A DNA stretch of 34,278 nucleotides. Origin: Haliea sp. Its GTDB lineage: Bacteria > Pseudomonadota > Gammaproteobacteria > Pseudomonadales > Halieaceae. Location of the stretch: NCBI GenBank assembly GCA_002862465.1, contig PKDD01000010.1, positions 1 through 34,278 of the forward strand. Reading direction: 5' to 3'. Within the stretch, counting starts at the first letter, position 1; each line of letters starts with the position of its first letter. The translations under genes and the position numbers were made by a program. Under the pieces are notes generated by a model. It was not told the origin of the DNA. It was given only the letters and a program-made list of their open reading frames with translations, and searched no databases. Shown here one piece after another: positions 33,813 to 34,278 of the stretch.

Positions 33813-34278
33813 CACCTGCGAGTGTCCAACTGCAACCCTCGCGCTGGCATGGAATGGTATGGCGCGGGGGCCTTGTACTCACTGCCTTAATTGTTGCGCT
33901 GCCGGTGCTAGTCATCGGCTCACGTCTGCTTACGCCCTACTCCAGCACCTGGACACACATCCTCGACACCGTCCTTGTCGACTACCTGCTGAACTCACTG
34001 GCGTTGATGCTCGGTGTGGGTATTGGAACGTTACTACTGGGTATTGTTACCGCCTGGCTGTGCGCCACCTGCGAATTTACCGGGCGCAAATTCTTGAGTT
34101 GGGCGTTACTGCTGCCGATGGCGCTGCCGGCCTACATTATTGCCTACACCTATACCGGCATGCTGGACTTTTCCGGCCCCGTGCAGTCGAGCTTACGTGA
34201 TTGGTTTAACTGGGGCTATGGCGACTATTACTTTCCAGAGATTCGATCGCTGGGCGGTGCTATTTGCATGCTGTCGCT
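33803..34278 (+). CDS. fbpB: Iron(III) ABC transporter permease (3' part outside window)
   Basis: The inner-membrane channel of the FbpABC-type importer. About 158 residues are visible, with hydrophobic segments GLVLTALIVALPVLVIG, LLNSLALMLGVGIGTLLLGIVTAWL and WALLLPMALPAYIIAYTYTG, the last matching the permease family before a GYGDYYFPEIRSL loop. The frame runs open from TTG 33803-33805, which overlaps the fbpA stop and has AAGG four bases upstream. An ATG at 33854-33856 is the alternative, with a poorer ribosome-binding site. The ATPase gene fbpC would be expected beyond the window. Confidence 0.85.
   Translation, partial: MEIAPASVQLQPSRWHGMVWRGGLVLTALIVALPVLVIGSRLLTPYSSTWTHILDTVLVDYLLNSLALMLGVGIGTLLLGIVTAWLCATCEFTGRKFLSWALLLPMALPAYIIAYTYTGMLDFSGPVQSSLRDWFNWGYGDYYFPEIRSLGGAICMLS

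Noticed and set aside
33859-34200. Plus-strand frame in the iron permease region
   Set aside because: It is a different frame from the permease. The frame open from 33803 gives clear membrane segments and the family motif PMALPAYIIAYTYTG.
1-34278. CRISPR arrays, insertion sequences, rRNA genes
   Set aside because: No regularly spaced repeats, transposase frames or rRNA segments were found on reading both strands.

Overview
The window reads as a chromosomal segment of a marine-type gammaproteobacterium. The gene order closely resembles Pseudomonas and relatives: gyrA-serC-pheA-tyrA-aroA-cmk-rpsA-ihfB on one strand, followed by lipopolysaccharide genes and uvrB, with mtaD-ubiG-mupP-yciK diverging from gyrA. 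Protein sequences are gammaproteobacterial throughout (IHF beta, LapA, WbpM/WbpL types). I cannot name the species; a Cellvibrionales/Spongiibacter-like lineage is a guess.

Layout. 1-3000 (minus): thrS-infC-rpmI-rplT translation operon. infC starts at AUU, and the thrS leader carries a hairpin that imitates the anticodon arm of tRNA-Thr. 3193-5223 (minus): uvrB. 5366-5441: tRNA-Asn with its own promoter. 5442-6075: no intact gene, but a frameshifted MarR-like regulator remnant with a palindromic operator-like site at its 5' end. 6076-6785 (minus): unrecognised small genes. 7197-9623 (plus): a lone lipoprotein joining a parallel beta-helix to a diheme cytochrome c region, with its own promoter and terminator.

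9843-13868 (minus): a three-gene surface-polysaccharide set (NAD epimerase, WbpL-type initiating transferase, WbpM-type 4,6-dehydratase), sitting where Pseudomonas carries its large O-antigen cluster. 13929-15795 (minus): comEA, pyrF, lapA and ihfB; no lapB lies between lapA and pyrF. 15996-25591 (minus): rpsA, cmk, aroA, tyrA, pheA, serC, gyrA. These link aromatic amino acid and serine synthesis to nucleotide supply, translation and DNA topology.

25886-29394 (plus): mtaD, ubiG, mupP-like phosphatase and yciK-like dehydrogenase, tightly packed with overlapping starts and stops. They converge on rluB-scpB-scpA (minus, 29409-32028). 32277-32353: tRNA-Arg(TCG). 32775 to the end: an iron(III) ABC importer, with the binding protein complete, the permease cut by the window edge, and a probable Fur site over the promoter.

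Most genes are conserved housekeeping genes. The less ordinary material is the thrS operator-like leader, the decayed regulator region, the beta-helix/cytochrome fusion with the unknown genes beside it, and the reduced polysaccharide locus.
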